A DNA stretch of 64,000 nucleotides from the NCBI RefSeq assembly GCF_014203855.1, contig NZ_JACHJV010000001.1:5580001-5644000 (forward strand), written 5' to 3'. Positions 44,591-52,731 of this stretch are shown in pieces. Each line of letters begins with the position of its first letter. The first letter of the stretch is position 1. The notes under the pieces are model-generated. The model was not told the DNA's origin. It made no database searches and worked only from the letters and a program-made list of their open reading frames with translations. The stretch is from Kitasatospora kifunensis (lineage in GTDB: Bacteria > Actinomycetota > Actinomycetes > Streptomycetales > Streptomycetaceae). The translations under genes and the position numbers were made by a program.

Positions 44591-45367
44591 ATGGCAACCC
44601 TTGAAATCCGCGACCTGCACGTCTCCGTCGAAACTGGTGACCAGTCGGATGGCCCGCGCAAGGAGATCCTCCGTGGCGTCGACCTGACGGTCAAGCAGGG
44701 CGAGACCCACGCCATCATGGGCCCCAACGGCTCCGGCAAGTCCACCCTGGCCTACACCCTGGCCGGTCACCCGAAGTACACCGTCACCAGCGGCCAGGTG
44801 CTGCTGGACGGCGAGGACGTGCTCGCGATGACGGTGGACGAGCGCGCCCGGGCCGGTGTCTTCCTGGCCATGCAGTACCCGGTCGAGGTCCCCGGCGTCT
44901 CGGTCTCCAACTTCCTGCGCACCGCCGCCACGGCGATCCGCGGCGAGGCCCCCAAGCTGCGCACCTGGGTGAAGGAGGTCAAGGAGGCCATGGCGGCACT
45001 CCAGATGGACCCCGCCTTCGCCGAGCGCAACGTCAACGAGGGCTTCTCCGGCGGCGAGAAGAAGCGCCACGAGATCCTCCAGCTCGAGCTGCTCAAGCCG
45101 AAGATCGCGATCCTGGACGAGACCGACTCGGGCCTGGACGTCGACGCGCTGCGCCAGGTCTCCGAGGGCATCAACCGGGTGCGCGCGACCGGTGAGGTCG
45201 GCACCCTGCTGGTCACCCACTACACCCGCATCCTGCGGTACATCAAGCCCGACTACGTCCACGTCTTCTCGGCCGGTCGGATCGTCGAGTCCGGCGGCGC
45301 CGAGCTCGCCGACAAGCTGGAGAACGAGGGCTACGAGGCTTACGTGAAGGGCGGCGCTTCCGAGTGA
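44591..45367 (+). CDS. sufC: Fe-S cluster assembly ATPase SufC
   Basis: A 258-residue ABC-type ATPase that binds SufB/SufD and drives conformational change during cluster assembly. Walker A GPNGSGKST, Q-loop AMQYPVEVPGVS, signature FSGGEKKRHEILQ, Walker B IAILDETDSGLDVDAL, and the switch His in LLVTHYTRIL. The ETDSGLD form is the SufC hallmark. ATG at 44591, two bases after the Rieske gene; its stop overlaps the sufS start. Confidence 0.98.
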   Translation: MATLEIRDLHVSVETGDQSDGPRKEILRGVDLTVKQGETHAIMGPNGSGKSTLAYTLAGHPKYTVTSGQVLLDGEDVLAMTVDERARAGVFLAMQYPVEVPGVSVSNFLRTAATAIRGEAPKLRTWVKEVKEAMAALQMDPAFAERNVNEGFSGGEKKRHEILQLELLKPKIAILDETDSGLDVDALRQVSEGINRVRATGEVGTLLVTHYTRILRYIKPDYVHVFSAGRIVESGGAELADKLENEGYEAYVKGGASE

Positions 45368-46653
45368 CAATCCCTCGTACTGCGGAGAGCGGGGTCGGCC
45401 CGACGCTGAGCGGCCTGCTCGACACCGATGCGATCCGCAAGGACTTCCCGATCCTGCAGCGCGTGCTGCACGACGGCAAGCCCCTGGTCTACCTGGACAA
45501 CGCGGCCACCTCGCAGAAGCCCCGGCAGGTGCTCGACGCGCTCAACGCGTACTACGAGCAGCACAACGCGAACGTGCACCGCGGCGTGCACGTGCTGGCC
45601 GAAGAGGCCACCGCGCTGTACGAGGGCGCCCGGGACAAGGTCGCGGCGTTCATCAACGCGCCGAGCCGGGACGAGGTGATATTCACCAAGAACGCCTCGG
45701 AGTCGCTCAACCTCGTTGCCAACATGCTCGGTTGGGCCGACGAGCCGTACCGCGTGGACGCGGACGCGGAGATCGTCATCACCGAGATGGAGCACCACTC
45801 CAACATCGTGCCGTGGCAGCTGCTCTCGCAGCGCACCGGCGCGAAGCTGAAGTGGTTCGGGCTGACCGACGAGGGCCGGCTCGACCTGTCCAACATCGAG
45901 CAGCTGATCACCGAGAAGACGAAGATCGTCTCCTTCACGCTGGTCTCCAACCTGCTGGGCACGGTCAACCCGGTCGAGGCGATCGTCCGCCGCGCCCAGG
46001 ACGTCGGCGCCCTGGTGCTGATCGACGCCTCGCAGGCCGCCCCGCACATGGTGCTGGACGTGCAGGCGCTGGAGGCCGACTTCGTCGCCTTCACCGGCCA
46101 CAAGATGCTGGCCCCGACCGGCATCGGCATCCTGTGGGGTCGCCAGGAGCTGCTCGAGGACCTGCCGCCGTTCCTCGGCGGTGGCGAGATGATCGAGACC
46201 GTCACCATGGGCTCGTCCACCTACGCCCCCGCGCCGCACAAGTTCGAGGCCGGCACCCCGCCGATCGCCCAGGCGGTCGGGCTCGGGGCGGCCATCGACT
46301 ACCTGTCCAACGTGGGCATGGAGCGCATCGCCGCACACGAGCACGCGATCACCGAGTACGCGGTCAACCGTCTGCAGGAGGTTCCCGACCTGCGGATCAT
46401 CGGCCCGCGCACGGCCGTGGACCGCGGCGCCGCGATCTCCTTCGTGCTCGGCGACATCCACCCGCACGACGTGGGCCAGGTGCTGGACGAGCAGGGCATC
46501 GCCGTGCGCGTCGGCCACCACTGCGCGCGTCCGGTCTGCCTGCGGTACGGAATTCCGGCGACCACCAGGGCGTCGTTCTACCTGTACTCGACGCCGGGTG
46601 AGGTCGATCAGCTGATCGACGGCCTGCACCACGTCCGCAACTTCTTCGGCTGA
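45364..46653 (+). CDS. sufS: Cysteine desulfurase SufS
   Basis: A 429-residue PLP enzyme that removes sulfur from cysteine for cluster assembly. PLP-binding Lys247 (FTGHKMLAPTG), persulfide Cys387 (RVGHHCARPVC), and substrate segments YLDNAATSQKP and EHHSNIVPWQ are all present; the short loop around the Cys is that of group II (SufS) enzymes. GTG at 45364 overlaps the sufC stop by four bases. Its sulfur acceptor is the adjacent SufU. Confidence 0.98.
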   Translation: MTIPRTAESGVGPTLSGLLDTDAIRKDFPILQRVLHDGKPLVYLDNAATSQKPRQVLDALNAYYEQHNANVHRGVHVLAEEATALYEGARDKVAAFINAPSRDEVIFTKNASESLNLVANMLGWADEPYRVDADAEIVITEMEHHSNIVPWQLLSQRTGAKLKWFGLTDEGRLDLSNIEQLITEKTKIVSFTLVSNLLGTVNPVEAIVRRAQDVGALVLIDASQAAPHMVLDVQALEADFVAFTGHKMLAPTGIGILWGRQELLEDLPPFLGGGEMIETVTMGSSTYAPAPHKFEAGTPPIAQAVGLGAAIDYLSNVGMERIAAHEHAITEYAVNRLQEVPDLRIIGPRTAVDRGAAISFVLGDIHPHDVGQVLDEQGIAVRVGHHCARPVCLRYGIPATTRASFYLYSTPGEVDQLIDGLHHVRNFFG

Positions 46654-46669
46654 GGGGTGTGACGCCGAC

Positions 46670-47122
46670 ATGAAGCTCGACTCCATGTACCAGGAGATCA
46701 TCCTGGACCACTACCGCAACCCCCACGGCAAGGGGTTGCGGGCCGGTGACACCGAGGTGCACCACGTCAACCCGACCTGCGGTGACGAGATCACCCTGCG
46801 GGTGCGCCTGGACGGGCCGGTGGTCGCGGACGTCTCCTACGAGTCGCAGGGTTGCTCGATCAGCCAGGCCAGCGCCTCGGTGCTGAACGACCTGGTGGTC
46901 GGCAAGACGGTCGGCGACGCGCAGACCATCCAGGAGGCGTTCCTGGAGCTGATGCAGAGCAAGGGCCAGGGCGAGGGCGACGAGGAGGTGCTGGAGGACG
47001 CGGTCGCGTTCGCCGGTGTCTCCAAGTACCCCGCCCGGGTCAAGTGCGCCCTGCTGAGCTGGATGGCCTGGAAGGACGCCACCGCGAAGGCGCTGGCCGA
47101 GCAGCCCGCCATCAACGACTGA
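46670..47122 (+). CDS. sufU: Sulfur-transfer scaffold SufU
   Basis: A 150-residue zinc-containing IscU-like protein that takes persulfide sulfur from SufS. Zinc ligands by family pattern: Cys37, Asp39 (NPTCGDE), Cys62 (SQGCSISQASAS) and Cys126 (RVKCALLSW). The insert of about 20 residues (SKGQGEGDEEVLED) distinguishes SufU from IscU. ATG at 46670, sixteen bases after sufS. Confidence 0.97.
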   Translation: MKLDSMYQEIILDHYRNPHGKGLRAGDTEVHHVNPTCGDEITLRVRLDGPVVADVSYESQGCSISQASASVLNDLVVGKTVGDAQTIQEAFLELMQSKGQGEGDEEVLEDAVAFAGVSKYPARVKCALLSWMAWKDATAKALAEQPAIND

Positions 47123-47158
47123 CCGGCTTTCTGCCGACTTTCTGAGGATCGATTGCGT

Positions 47159-47554
47159 ATGAGCGACACCGAGGCCGGCACCCCGGCCGCCGAGACCGAG
47201 GGCCAGACCGAGGGACCGACCGTCATCGTCGGCACCACGGCCGGCACCGTCTCCGTCGAGGACCTGACCGAGGCCCTGATGGACGTCGTCGACCCCGAGC
47301 TGGGCATCGACGTGGTCAACCTGGGCCTGATCTACGGCATCCACATCGACGAGTCCGACGTGGCCACCATCGACATGACGCTGACCTCCGCGGCCTGCCC
47401 GCTGACCGACGTCATCGAGGACCAGGCCAAGACGGCCACCGACGGGCTGGTCCAGGACCTGCGGATCAACTGGGTCTGGATGCCGCCGTGGGGCCCGGAC
47501 AAGATCACCGACGACGGCCGCGAGCAGCTGCGGGCGCTGGGGTTCAACGTCTGA
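47159..47554 (+). CDS. sufT: SufT-like metal-sulfur cluster maturation protein (DUF59)
   Basis: A 131-residue protein of the DUF59/MIP18 family, thought to help deliver clusters to targets. Motifs: ALMDVVDPELGIDVVNLGLIYGI and MTLTSAACPLTDVIEDQ with the conserved Cys. The first 40 residues are a disordered Glu/Thr-rich leader. ATG at 47159 used; TTG at 47153 has better spacing to the GAGG at 47144 and may be the true start, adding two residues. Last gene of the suf operon, followed by a hairpin. Confidence 0.9.
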   Translation: MSDTEAGTPAAETEGQTEGPTVIVGTTAGTVSVEDLTEALMDVVDPELGIDVVNLGLIYGIHIDESDVATIDMTLTSAACPLTDVIEDQAKTATDGLVQDLRINWVWMPPWGPDKITDDGREQLRALGFNV

Positions 47555-47567
47555 CAGCTGTCAACCA

Positions 47568-47613
47568 ACTGCCGCGTGCACAGCTCCTTCGGGGGAATGG
47601 TGCACGCGGCAGT
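47568..47613 (+). terminator. suf operon terminator
   Basis: Perfect 14-bp stem ACTGCCGCGTGCAC (47568-47581) with complement (47600-47613) around an 18-base loop, 14 bases after the last suf gene. Confidence 0.82.
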
Positions 47614-47638
47614 GGTGTATCTGGCTACTGTGGGTCGC

Positions 47639-48289
47639 GTGTCCGTACCTGCGATCGTGCATTACACGCTGCCGGATTCCCCGTATGCGATGTGGGCGCG
47701 GGGCGAGCTGGCCGACTGGTTGCGGGTGCCGAAGAACGTTCTGGTGGAGGTGATCGGGGGCGAGATCGTCGTGTCGCCCGCGAGGACGTTCCCGCATGCC
47801 GCGATTCTCGGCGACATCCAGCGTGAGTTCAGCGGCCGGGGCTTTGTCGACACCCGGTTTCCCTGGCGGGCTTTTCAGGTACTTGGCGTTGACGTGGTCG
47901 AGATCGGCGATGGATACATCCCCGATCTGCTCGTCCTCCACAGGCAGACGGAGGCCGAAGGCTGGGCCGGGAACTTCGAGTTCCCCCGAGCTGACCAGGT
48001 TGAGTTGGTTGTGGAAGTGACCTCGAGAGCCAGCGCCTGCGACGACCGTGAGCCCGGCCCAGGCCGTCGCACGACCAAGTGGAGCGGGTACGCGCGTGGT
48101 GGAGTCCCGCATTACCTTCTCGTCGACCGGGACCCGAGCCGGCCCGGCGTCACCCTGTTCGGTGAGCCGGACCGCTCGGCAGGCAGCTACCAGATGCTCG
48201 CCACGTGGAAGCTCGGCGACCTGGTGACTCTCCCCGAGCCCTTTGGGATCGAGATTCGCACCGACCTGTGGCGGCCCTGGTCCGACTAA
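47639..48289 (+). CDS. Uma2-family (DUF820) putative endonuclease
   Basis: About 216 residues of the restriction-endonuclease-like Uma2 family, abundant in streptomycetes and cyanobacteria but of unproven function. Active-site-like residues: Glu in LVEVIGGEIVVSP, Asp in GYIPDLLVL, Glu in VELVVEVTS and Lys in RRTTKWSGYARGGVPHYLLVDRD. GTG at 47639 (MSVPAIVHYTLPDSPYAMW) is chosen from the family N-terminus; ATG at 47597 is possible. A TACTGT (47626-47631) just before the GTG suggests a leaderless message. Its stop overlaps the stop of the convergent MFS gene (CTAA shared). Confidence 0.82.
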   Translation: MSVPAIVHYTLPDSPYAMWARGELADWLRVPKNVLVEVIGGEIVVSPARTFPHAAILGDIQREFSGRGFVDTRFPWRAFQVLGVDVVEIGDGYIPDLLVLHRQTEAEGWAGNFEFPRADQVELVVEVTSRASACDDREPGPGRRTTKWSGYARGGVPHYLLVDRDPSRPGVTLFGEPDRSAGSYQMLATWKLGDLVTLPEPFGIEIRTDLWRPWSD

Positions 48290-49608
48290 CTCCGGCGCAG
48301 CACCGCTGCCGCCAGCCCCAGGCAGGCGGCGGCCGCGATCACCGCGAAGCCGCTGACGGCCGGGAGCAGGCCGTAGTGCTGGGAGAGGGCGCCGACCGCG
48401 ACGATGGGCAGCGAGCTGCCGAGGTAGACGATCACCCACAGGGCGCTCATCTCGCTGCCGCGGCGGGCGGGGTCCATGGCGGCGACGGCGGTGGTGAACA
48501 GGGAGCGGAAGGCGATGCCCTGGCAGGCGCCGCCGAGGACGCTGCCGAGGAAGAGCAGGGCCGGCTGGTGGGCGTACTGGGCGGTGACCACCAGGGCCAG
48601 GCCCAGGGCGAGGCCGGTCATGCCCAGGGCGATCAGGCGGTGGTCGCGGGTGGGCGGCACGAGCAGCTGGGCGAGTGCCGAGGAGCCGAGCAGCAGGGCG
48701 GCGACCACCGCGCCGACCATCCGCGAGTGGGTGTGCAGCAGGCCGGCCGAGAAGGCGGGGGCCAGGCTCAGGTAGACGCCGAAGACGGCGTAGGAGACGA
48801 AGCCGGCGCCGGCCGCGAGCAGGAAGGTGCGGCGGCCCTGGGTGGGCAGCGCCAGGCGGCGCGGGCGCAGGTGCAGCGGGGTGGTGACGCGCGGCGGCGC
48901 GTTGTGGGGGCGGCGGGCGCCGGGCATCCGGGGGTGTACCAGGGCCAGCGGGACGCAGAGCACCAGCAGCGCCACCGCGTGGGCCAGGAAGGGCGTCAGC
49001 AGGGGGTGTGCGCCGCCCGCGAGCGAGGCGCCGACCACCGGGCCCAGGGCCACCCCGCCGGCCGAGCAGGCCAGGGTGAGCTTGGCGGCCAGCGTCGGGT
49101 GGTCGGGCAGCAGGTCGCCGAGCGCGGCGCCGGCGGCGCCGGTGGCCAGGCCCACGGCTATGCCCTGCACGGCCCGGCCCGCGGCCAGCTGGCCGAAGCT
49201 GTTGGCGGTGGCGAAGATCGCGTCGCCGCTGGCGGCCAGGCAGACGGCGGGAAGGATCAGCGCGCGGCGGCCCACCAGGTCGGACCAGTGGCCCACCGCG
49301 GCCAGCACCGGGACCAGCGCGAAGACGTAGACCGTGAAGAGCAGCGTGGTGTCGAAGGCGGTCAGGCCCAGGCGCTGCTGGAGCAGGGGGTAGACCGGGG
49401 TGGCCAGGTTGGCCCCGATCAGGAGCAGGAGCAGGGCGGCGGCACAGAGGCCGACGCGCACGCCGCGCAGCGCGTTCCAGCGACTGACCGCGGCGAGTTG
49501 GAGCTGAGTGCGTGGTGCGAGCTCCAGGGGGAGCAGGGCCTCCGAGAGCCGGGTTCCGGTGAGCTGCCCCGTGGGCAGGCCGGGACCGGCAGGGGAGAGG
49601 TCCGCCAT
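48286..49608 (-). CDS. MFS transporter
   Basis: A 440-residue major facilitator with about twelve membrane segments. The loop-2 signature GHWSDLVGRRALILPAV, followed by AVQGIAVGLATGAAGAALGDLLP, marks the drug:proton antiporter-like subgroup. About 40 N-terminal residues are cytoplasmic; the central loop is His/Pro/Arg-rich (MPGARRPHNAPPRVTTPLHLRPRR). ATG at 49608 preceded by GGAGATC. The substrate is unknown. Confidence 0.9.
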   Translation of the reverse strand: MADLSPAGPGLPTGQLTGTRLSEALLPLELAPRTQLQLAAVSRWNALRGVRVGLCAAALLLLLIGANLATPVYPLLQQRLGLTAFDTTLLFTVYVFALVPVLAAVGHWSDLVGRRALILPAVCLAASGDAIFATANSFGQLAAGRAVQGIAVGLATGAAGAALGDLLPDHPTLAAKLTLACSAGGVALGPVVGASLAGGAHPLLTPFLAHAVALLVLCVPLALVHPRMPGARRPHNAPPRVTTPLHLRPRRLALPTQGRRTFLLAAGAGFVSYAVFGVYLSLAPAFSAGLLHTHSRMVGAVVAALLLGSSALAQLLVPPTRDHRLIALGMTGLALGLALVVTAQYAHQPALLFLGSVLGGACQGIAFRSLFTTAVAAMDPARRGSEMSALWVIVYLGSSLPIVAVGALSQHYGLLPAVSGFAVIAAAACLGLAAAVLRRS

Positions 49609-49917
49609 GGCAGGGATCTCCTGTGGCCGGGCACCACCGTGGGTCGGCGTGGGAGGCCGACGTGCCCGTCCGGTGGCGCTGTGGTGGTGGCCAGGTGCGG
49701 GAGCTCCGTGGTGGTGCGAGGTGTGCGAGGTATTGGGCGGCTTTGCCCAGGCGTGACCGCGCGCGGGGTATGCACGGGGTCAAGACGAAGGATACGGGGT
49801 GGTAGGACAGGGGCGTGCACGAGTGGCGCGCGCCCCCCGTAAGACGGGCGCCGCCGCCGGATCGGCCGATACGCTGATCGCAGTGCAGACCCGCCTTATA
49901 TGAGGAGATCGCGCCCG
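49609..49917. promoter_or_regulatory. Divergent intergenic region, no gene seen
   Basis: A 309-bp gap between the MFS gene and a conserved hypothetical gene. It contains a 10-bp palindrome ATCGGCCGAT (49861-49870) and a weak GTCGGC/GCCGAC dyad near the MFS start. No convincing promoter hexamers were assigned. Confidence 0.3.
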
Positions 49918-51603
49918 ATGGCCGCTCGACGCCGCAAGAACCCTGACCACCCGTCGGCGACCGGGCCTGACGCGCTGCCCGGCGAGAGCCTGTTGCCGGC
50001 CGACTTCGAGCTCGCCGACCTCTACGGCGCGCACGGCGCCGACGGTCTGGACGAGGAGGAGGACCTCGACGACCTCGCCGTGCTGGTGCCGCCGGTGCGG
50101 CTGCTGCCCGAGGCCGAGCTGGCCGCCGCAGCGCTGGCCGTCCCGCTGATCGCCCGCGCGGTCAAGCTGGCCAGATGGAGCGCGCCGTTCCGTCCGGTGG
50201 ACGAGCTGGGCGACCTGCTGGACGCCGACCGCGAGATCGCCGCCCGGCTGCTGGGCCTGGCCCCGGCCGAGGGCGAGGTCCCCGAGGAGGCGGTGCTGGA
50301 GGCGATGCGGGTCTGGTCGCTGGCCAGTGACCTGGAGCTGGTGCTGGTCGCCCACGACGAGGCCGGTCAGCGTTCGGCGGGCCCCAGCCGGGACCTGGCC
50401 GCGGTGGAGCAGGGCGATCCGGAGTCCGTGCTGGAGCTGTGGCTGGCCGCCGCCGACGTGATCGCCGAGCTGGCCGTCGAGATCGAGCCGCTGGACGACG
50501 AGCCGGACGCCGGCGAGCAGGCCGACGACGAGCGCGCCGAGGAGCTGCTCGCGCAGTACGAGGAGGTCCAGGAGCAGGCCGCCGAGCTGCTGGACGAGGC
50601 CCTGCAGGTGCTCTACGAGGCCACCGCCTTTGCCGAGCCCGGCCAGGAGACGGTGCCGCTGGGCGTGCTGGCCGCGCTGCTCGTGGTGCCCGATGGCGAG
50701 GAGCCGGACGAGGAGATGCTCGGTGACATCACCGACGTGATGGTCGCCCTGGACCCGATGCTCGCCGACCTCGCCGAGATCGGGCTGCTGGAGTACCAGC
50801 CGATCGACCCCGAGCTCTTCGACGAAGAGGAGGAGCCCGAGGCGGCGGCCGGCGAGCGGGAGTCCGCCGGGCGGGAGACGACAGCACGGCAGGGCGGCGA
50901 GCCCACGGCGGCGGAGCAGGCCCTGGACGAGGCCGAGGCGGCCCGGTTCGGCCTGGTCAAGCTGACCCCGCTGGGCCAGTACGGGGTCCGTCAGTGGCTG
51001 CTGGACGAGGGCTACGAGGCGCCCCTGGTCGGCGAGCTGGCCACCGGCGACGCGACCGCGCTGCTGCAGGGCATCGCGGAGGCCGGCAACGTGCTGCCCG
51101 AGCAGGAGATCCGGGTCTGGCTGGCGGACCGCGAGCCGCTGGCCGCCGCCCGGGAGCTGCTGGTGGCCGCGCGCGGCGCCGACCGCACCGCGCCGCTGCG
51201 CCGGATGCTCTGCCAGCTGGCGCTGGGCGAGCTGGGCGAGGCGGCCGAGCCGGCCGCCCGCGAGGTGCTCGACGACCCGGAGTTGGGCGGCGGCGCGCGG
51301 GCCTGGCTGGTCTCCCGCGGGGCCCAGGACGTGCCCGCGCCGGAGCGGGCGATGGTGCTGTGGACCACGGTGGACACCTTCGCGGCCCAGCTGCTGGACA
51401 GCGAGGGCGATGCCGAGCTGCTGCGCGAGCTGATCTCCGGGATGCCGGTGACCGACAACCCGGCGAGCTTCTTCGGTGAGCTCTGGCGGGTCGAGCACCC
51501 GTACACCGCGCAGGTGCTGGAGGCGGTCGGTGAGCTGCACCTGGACCGGCAGGTGGCGAAGGAGGCCCGCAAGGCGGCCTTCAAGGCCAGGTCACGGCAG
51601 TAG
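49918..51603 (+). CDS. Conserved hypothetical acidic protein, 561 residues
   Basis: A large, strongly acidic soluble protein without a domain I recognise. ATG at 49918 with GAGGAGA upstream; a basic N-terminal tip (MAARRRKN) is followed by helical, Leu/Ala/Glu-rich sequence. A low-complexity acidic stretch lies near 295-325 (FDEEEEPEAAAGERESAG), and HEAT-like helical repeats may form the C-terminal 200 residues (ATALLQGIAEAGNVLP, LAAARELLVAARGADRTAPLRRMLCQLALGELGEAAEPAAREVLDDPEL). No signal peptide or membrane span. The ending KEARKAAFKARSRQ is basic. Function unknown; probably an actinobacterial scaffold or regulator. Confidence 0.8.
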   Translation: MAARRRKNPDHPSATGPDALPGESLLPADFELADLYGAHGADGLDEEEDLDDLAVLVPPVRLLPEAELAAAALAVPLIARAVKLARWSAPFRPVDELGDLLDADREIAARLLGLAPAEGEVPEEAVLEAMRVWSLASDLELVLVAHDEAGQRSAGPSRDLAAVEQGDPESVLELWLAAADVIAELAVEIEPLDDEPDAGEQADDERAEELLAQYEEVQEQAAELLDEALQVLYEATAFAEPGQETVPLGVLAALLVVPDGEEPDEEMLGDITDVMVALDPMLADLAEIGLLEYQPIDPELFDEEEEPEAAAGERESAGRETTARQGGEPTAAEQALDEAEAARFGLVKLTPLGQYGVRQWLLDEGYEAPLVGELATGDATALLQGIAEAGNVLPEQEIRVWLADREPLAAARELLVAARGADRTAPLRRMLCQLALGELGEAAEPAAREVLDDPELGGGARAWLVSRGAQDVPAPERAMVLWTTVDTFAAQLLDSEGDAELLRELISGMPVTDNPASFFGELWRVEHPYTAQVLEAVGELHLDRQVAKEARKAAFKARSRQ

Positions 51604-51621
51604 CGGCGGCCGGCAGGCCTG

Positions 51622-51661
51622 AGCAGCTAGGCCCTGTCCGGCCGGACAGGGCCTAGCTGCT
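51622..51661. terminator. Perfect 40-bp palindromic terminator overlapping a stop codon
   Basis: Arms of 20 bases (51622-51641 and 51642-51661) are exact complements. The right arm contains the TAG stop of the minus-strand SRPBCC gene (51655-51653). Serves two convergent genes. Confidence 0.9.
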
Positions 51662-52132
51662 GCGCGCCTCGTTGCCGCGCAGCAGGTAGCGGCTCAGGCC
51701 GCGGCGGCCCGAGCGCATCATCAGCGCGTGGTTGGCGAGGAAGAGCGGTCGCCCGGGCAGCGCGAGCAGTCGCATCAGCGCCTTGCCGCCGCGCACGTCC
51801 TGTTCGAAGACGGCCAGGCTGGCCCCGGCACCGTCCGGCTTGACGGTCCACCGGGACCAGCCGGCCAGGTCGCCGGTCAGCTCGGCTTCCAGCACCCCGC
51901 CCCGGCCGCCGGGCTGCTCCTCCTGGCGGCGCGCGGTGGCGGTGAACACCAGGTCGTACGGCAGCACCGAGCGGATCCGCAGCCGCCCCGAGACGGCGTC
52001 CAGCTGCTCGATCTCGCGCACCTGCGGCCACCAGCGCGGATACCGCTCGACCTCGCGAAGTGCCCGGTAGACCAGCGCCGGTGGCGCGGGCAGCCGCCAG
52101 GCACTGGTCAGGCGGTAGTGGTTGAACTCCAC
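51653..52132 (-). CDS. SRPBCC (START/polyketide cyclase-like) family protein
   Basis: A 159-residue single-domain protein of the Bet v1-like fold: EFNHYRLTSAWRLPAPPALVYRALREVERYPRWWPQV is the typical first strand and helix pair, followed by alternating strands (LRIRSVLPYDLVFTATARR) and a long C-terminal helix. These proteins bind hydrophobic ligands; specificity unknown. GTG at 52132 lies in a 16-bp tandem repeat that also repeats the GAGG ribosome-binding-like sequence and the first codons, so start selection may be ambiguous. It follows the VOC gene on the same strand. Confidence 0.82.
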   Translation of the reverse strand: MEFNHYRLTSAWRLPAPPALVYRALREVERYPRWWPQVREIEQLDAVSGRLRIRSVLPYDLVFTATARRQEEQPGGRGGVLEAELTGDLAGWSRWTVKPDGAGASLAVFEQDVRGGKALMRLLALPGRPLFLANHALMMRSGRRGLSRYLLRGNEARSS

Positions 52133-52184
52133 CTCAGTTGAACTCCACCTCAGTTGAAATCCGCCTCAGTTGAACTCCACTTCA
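52121..52184 (-). repeat. Four 16-bp tandem repeats at a stop/start junction
   Basis: Units at 52121, 52137, 52153 and 52169 (plus strand GTTGAACTCCACCTCA, two exact copies, two with 2 and 1 changes). On the minus strand each unit begins with TGA and three of four carry GTG GAG TTC AAC, so the array includes the VOC stop codon (52184-52182) at one end and the SRPBCC start at the other, with short GTG mini-frames between. Confidence 0.92.
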
Positions 52185-52637
52185 CGGCAGGTCCAGCTGC
52201 CCGGCTTCGGTGAACGGGAAGCCCGGGTTGTGGGCCACCTCCCACAGGTGGCCGTCGGGGTCCTCGAAGTACCCGCTGTAACCGCCCCAGCTGGTTTCGG
52301 CCGCTGGCTTGACCACCCCGGCGCCGGCCGCCACCGCGACCTCGAACGCCTCGTCCACCGCCTTGGGCGACTCCAGGTTGATCGCCAGCGTCACCCCGCG
52401 GAAGGCGGGCTCGCCGCCTGCCGGGATGCCCGCGTCGGCGGCCAACTCCTCGGCGGGGAAGAGGCCGAGCGCCGAGTCGACGGTGCGGAACCAGGCGATC
52501 TGCTCGTTGGAGGCGGCGGAGAGCTGCCAGCCCAACGCCTGGTAGAACGCGATGCTGGTGGCCAGGTCGCTCACGCCCAGGGTGATGATGCTGATCCTGG
52601 CGGGCACCCGCGGGGCGCCCTCGTTGCTGGTCGTCAT
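52182..52637 (-). CDS. VOC-family (glyoxalase/dioxygenase superfamily) protein
   Basis: A 151-residue protein with the paired beta-alpha-beta-beta-beta modules of the vicinal oxygen chelate fold: ISIITLGVSDLATSIAFYQALGW at the N-terminus and GYSGYFEDPDGHLWEVAHNPGF at the end, whose His and Glu are the usual metal ligands. Single-domain members act as lyases, resistance proteins or are uncharacterised. ATG at 52637. Its TGA stop lies within the 16-bp repeat array that leads to the SRPBCC gene. Confidence 0.88.
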   Translation of the reverse strand: MTTSNEGAPRVPARISIITLGVSDLATSIAFYQALGWQLSAASNEQIAWFRTVDSALGLFPAEELAADAGIPAGGEPAFRGVTLAINLESPKAVDEAFEVAVAAGAGVVKPAAETSWGGYSGYFEDPDGHLWEVAHNPGFPFTEAGQLDLP

Positions 52638-52731
52638 GGAGCCAGCGTAGGCAGTGCCGCCGACACCTTAGGCCGGATCGGCGCGCGGCGGGTCCGGAGC
52701 GGGGGATCTGCCAACCGTACGAGGGAAGCTG

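Noticed and set aside
48286..48289. Shared CTAA stop overlap of the convergent Uma2 and MFS genes
   Set aside because: A tail-to-tail 4-base overlap is common in compact genomes and needs no special explanation.
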